This document shows positions 62,358 through 64,000 of a stretch of 64,000 nt of DNA, in pieces. The stretch covers positions 372,001 through 436,000 of the forward strand of contig JADJWM010000017.1 in NCBI GenBank assembly GCA_016716365.1. Direction: 5' to 3'. The position numbers and the translations under genes are program-made. The notes under the pieces are model-generated. The model was not told the origin of the DNA. It searched no databases and saw nothing but the letters and a program-made list of their open reading frames with translations. Every line of letters starts with the position of its first letter. Within the stretch, counting starts at the first letter, position 1. Origin of the DNA: Chloracidobacterium sp. GTDB taxonomy: Bacteria > Acidobacteriota > Blastocatellia > Pyrinomonadales > Pyrinomonadaceae.

Positions 62358-63866
62358 GTGACGCCCGATCCAGACACATTGCCCGCGGCCCAAGTTGACA
62401 CGATGGACCCGGCGGAACGCCGATCTTCGGGATGGGACATCCGCAACGCTCCCCGGAATTACATCTCGCTGGTTGTCTTTCAGGCGGGCAGTGCATTCTT
62501 TTCCTTCGCCGCGGTTTGGATCATAACGAAATATCTCGGCTCGGCGGGCTATGGCGGCGTTGTTGCAACAATTGCCGCGTCGCAGGTGGCTCAGATCTTC
62601 GTAAACTGGACCGCTCTCTCGGTTGCCCGCTTCGGTGTCGAGGAGTTCGTTAACACGGGCCGGATCAGCAATTCGTTCTGGACACGGACGATCATTCTAT
62701 TGCCGAACACCATCGTCTTCCTGCTTTTCTCGTTCCTTTGGCTCCCGCTATTGTCCGAGTGGTTAACCCTTCCGCCGGAGGCCGGCTTCTATGTCGGGCT
62801 TCACTTTGTCGTTTCGGCGATGTGGCTCCATGTTCAGTACGCGATCCAGGGTGCCAAGCTCCCGCGTTTGCACGGCCTGCTCATCGCGGCGGAACGAGGG
62901 GTGATATTTCTGATACTTGTCATCCTCGTCTGGGCGGATCTCCTGGGTTTCTACACCGCCCTCATCGCATATATCGGTTCGCCATTGCTGATGACGGTCA
63001 TTGGATCGATCAGCCTTCGGGGACTCGTGTCCTGGCGTTTCGAGATCGGCCGCGACTGGTTGTGGCGAATCATTAAGTTCTCGATACCCCTGATCCCTTA
63101 TTCGTTTATTGGGTATTTTTCTTCCATGTATCTCGATTCGATCTTCATCGTGGGATACCTCGGCAAGGCCGAATTGGGGGTCTACTCGCTGGCCTATCAG
63201 ACCGCGGGTATATTGATGCAGCTGCCGTTGCTCGCGGGTTCGCTGCTGCTCCCGTTCTTTGTCACCTTGCGGACCAGTAACAAGGAGACGCAGATATCCG
63301 GCTACATGCAGGATGTAATGCCGGTACTTTGTCTCCTTTGGGCGGTCGGCTGCGTATTCGCGGCGCTGGTCCTGTCATTGTTGATCCCTCTGGCTTTTGG
63401 TGTCGAGATGTCTGCCGCCGGCCGGCTCGTCCTTTTGCTTACGGCGTGTACCGCGATCAACGGGCCGGTGCTTTTCGGGTACGGCGCATTTATCAATGCC
63501 TACTCGGCGACATATATTTCGACGATACTAACGACGGTCCTGGGCCTGACGAATCTCGTGTTTAATATCGTGCTGATACCGAAATACGGATTGACCGGTG
63601 CGGCATTTGCCAGCATTGTTGCTTATTTTGCAAGCGTGCTGGTGACAGCTATGGTCATTAGCTATCGTTTTAACATAAAGCGGGACTGGGCGATAGAATC
63701 GACCATCCCGGGCATTATGGGCCTGGTCGTTTTCTGGCTGACGGAAAGTTTTTTCGCCGGGATCCTGTTCGCGGGAGCGCTTGCCGTCGTCATCACGCTT
63801 ATTAATCGAAGTTCCGTCGGGCGGGGGATCAGCCTCCTGGCGGCTATTCGAAGCCGGAACGGCTGA
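62358..63866 (+). CDS. oligosaccharide flippase (Wzx-like, MOP superfamily), second copy
   Basis: 502 residues with about 12-14 membrane segments. The N-terminal RNYISLVVFQAGSAFFSF and KYLGSAGYGGVV blocks are family-typical, as is NIVLIPKYGLTGAAFASI near the C-terminal third. It is only distantly similar to the first flippase. The start is a GTG at 62358 with AAGGA upstream. It follows rfaE1 after 187 bp in which I see no gene. About 130 bp remain to the window edge with no further gene. Confidence 0.9.
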   Translation: MTPDPDTLPAAQVDTMDPAERRSSGWDIRNAPRNYISLVVFQAGSAFFSFAAVWIITKYLGSAGYGGVVATIAASQVAQIFVNWTALSVARFGVEEFVNTGRISNSFWTRTIILLPNTIVFLLFSFLWLPLLSEWLTLPPEAGFYVGLHFVVSAMWLHVQYAIQGAKLPRLHGLLIAAERGVIFLILVILVWADLLGFYTALIAYIGSPLLMTVIGSISLRGLVSWRFEIGRDWLWRIIKFSIPLIPYSFIGYFSSMYLDSIFIVGYLGKAELGVYSLAYQTAGILMQLPLLAGSLLLPFFVTLRTSNKETQISGYMQDVMPVLCLLWAVGCVFAALVLSLLIPLAFGVEMSAAGRLVLLLTACTAINGPVLFGYGAFINAYSATYISTILTTVLGLTNLVFNIVLIPKYGLTGAAFASIVAYFASVLVTAMVISYRFNIKRDWAIESTIPGIMGLVVFWLTESFFAGILFAGALAVVITLINRSSVGRGISLLAAIRSRNG

Positions 63867-64000
63867 TCGGCCGTATCTCCTGCCCGCCATTCACGATGTT
63901 TCTCGGGAGGCCTTATTTTGTATCCGTGCGAATGCTTTCGATAAGCTACGCAGGCAGATCGATCATATCTGATCGGTAAACAGTTTGTCCGACATGGCAA

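Overview
The window looks like chromosomal DNA of a Gram-negative, GC-rich member of the Acidobacteriota, probably class Blastocatellia (Pyrinomonadaceae-like). This is inferred from several traits together: a giant TonB-dependent receptor with an N-terminal carboxypeptidase-regulatory-like domain, secreted proteins with very long Pro-Thr linkers, bacillithiol-type BshA, an LPS-heptose kinase, and short palindromic repeats that invade genes. No rRNA, tRNA, CRISPR array, complete transposase or phage gene is visible. Three open reading frames broken by small indels and a 130-bp homopolymer block (45869-45998) suggest a draft or metagenome-derived assembly.

Layout. 1-8.8 kb is mostly housekeeping: a membrane cation-transporter half (UPF0016), a tight minus-strand run acsA-mtnB-msrA, a sugar ABC importer pair (ATPase plus truncated permease, no binding protein), moaA and queG. 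8.8-12.6 kb is the TonB receptor. 12.8-29.2 kb is a mosaic of single genes: FAD oxidoreductase, MBL hydrolase, diiron desaturase-like protein, TolB-like propeller, DoxX-like protein, a DapF homologue without its catalytic cysteines, SRPBCC and NTF2-like proteins, secreted nuclease, rlmN, DsbD-N-like protein, pgeF, acpS, a secreted EEP-family nuclease, a DGPF protein coupled to an ECF sigma factor, and an M28 peptidase.

29.4-42.4 kb is the most distinctive region. Three large secreted proteins (a reprolysin-like protease, an M36 fungalysin, and a P-domain protein with no visible peptidase site) share an almost identical C-terminal module of [PT]n-domain A-[PT]n-domain B, followed by the same terminator hairpin. 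It is a recently duplicated or homogenised 1.2-kb DNA cassette. An ECF sigma/anti-sigma pair follows on the minus strand.

44.7-51.5 kb holds an alpha/beta hydrolase, bshA, two sugar-dehydrogenase-like beta-propellers, a frameshifted ppk2 and a zinc-ribbon membrane protein. At 51.6 kb a TPP riboswitch controls thiC, whose reading frame contains several in-frame repeat-derived insertions. A lower-GC cassette (SDR, zinc-free oxidoreductase, HxlR regulator) sits directly after thiC and is bounded by a second copy of the thiC 3' end, which suggests integration at thiC. After that come a frameshifted LVIVD-type propeller and a methyltransferase remnant. An envelope-polysaccharide operon (flippase, heptose-7-P kinase, flippase) runs nearly to the window edge.
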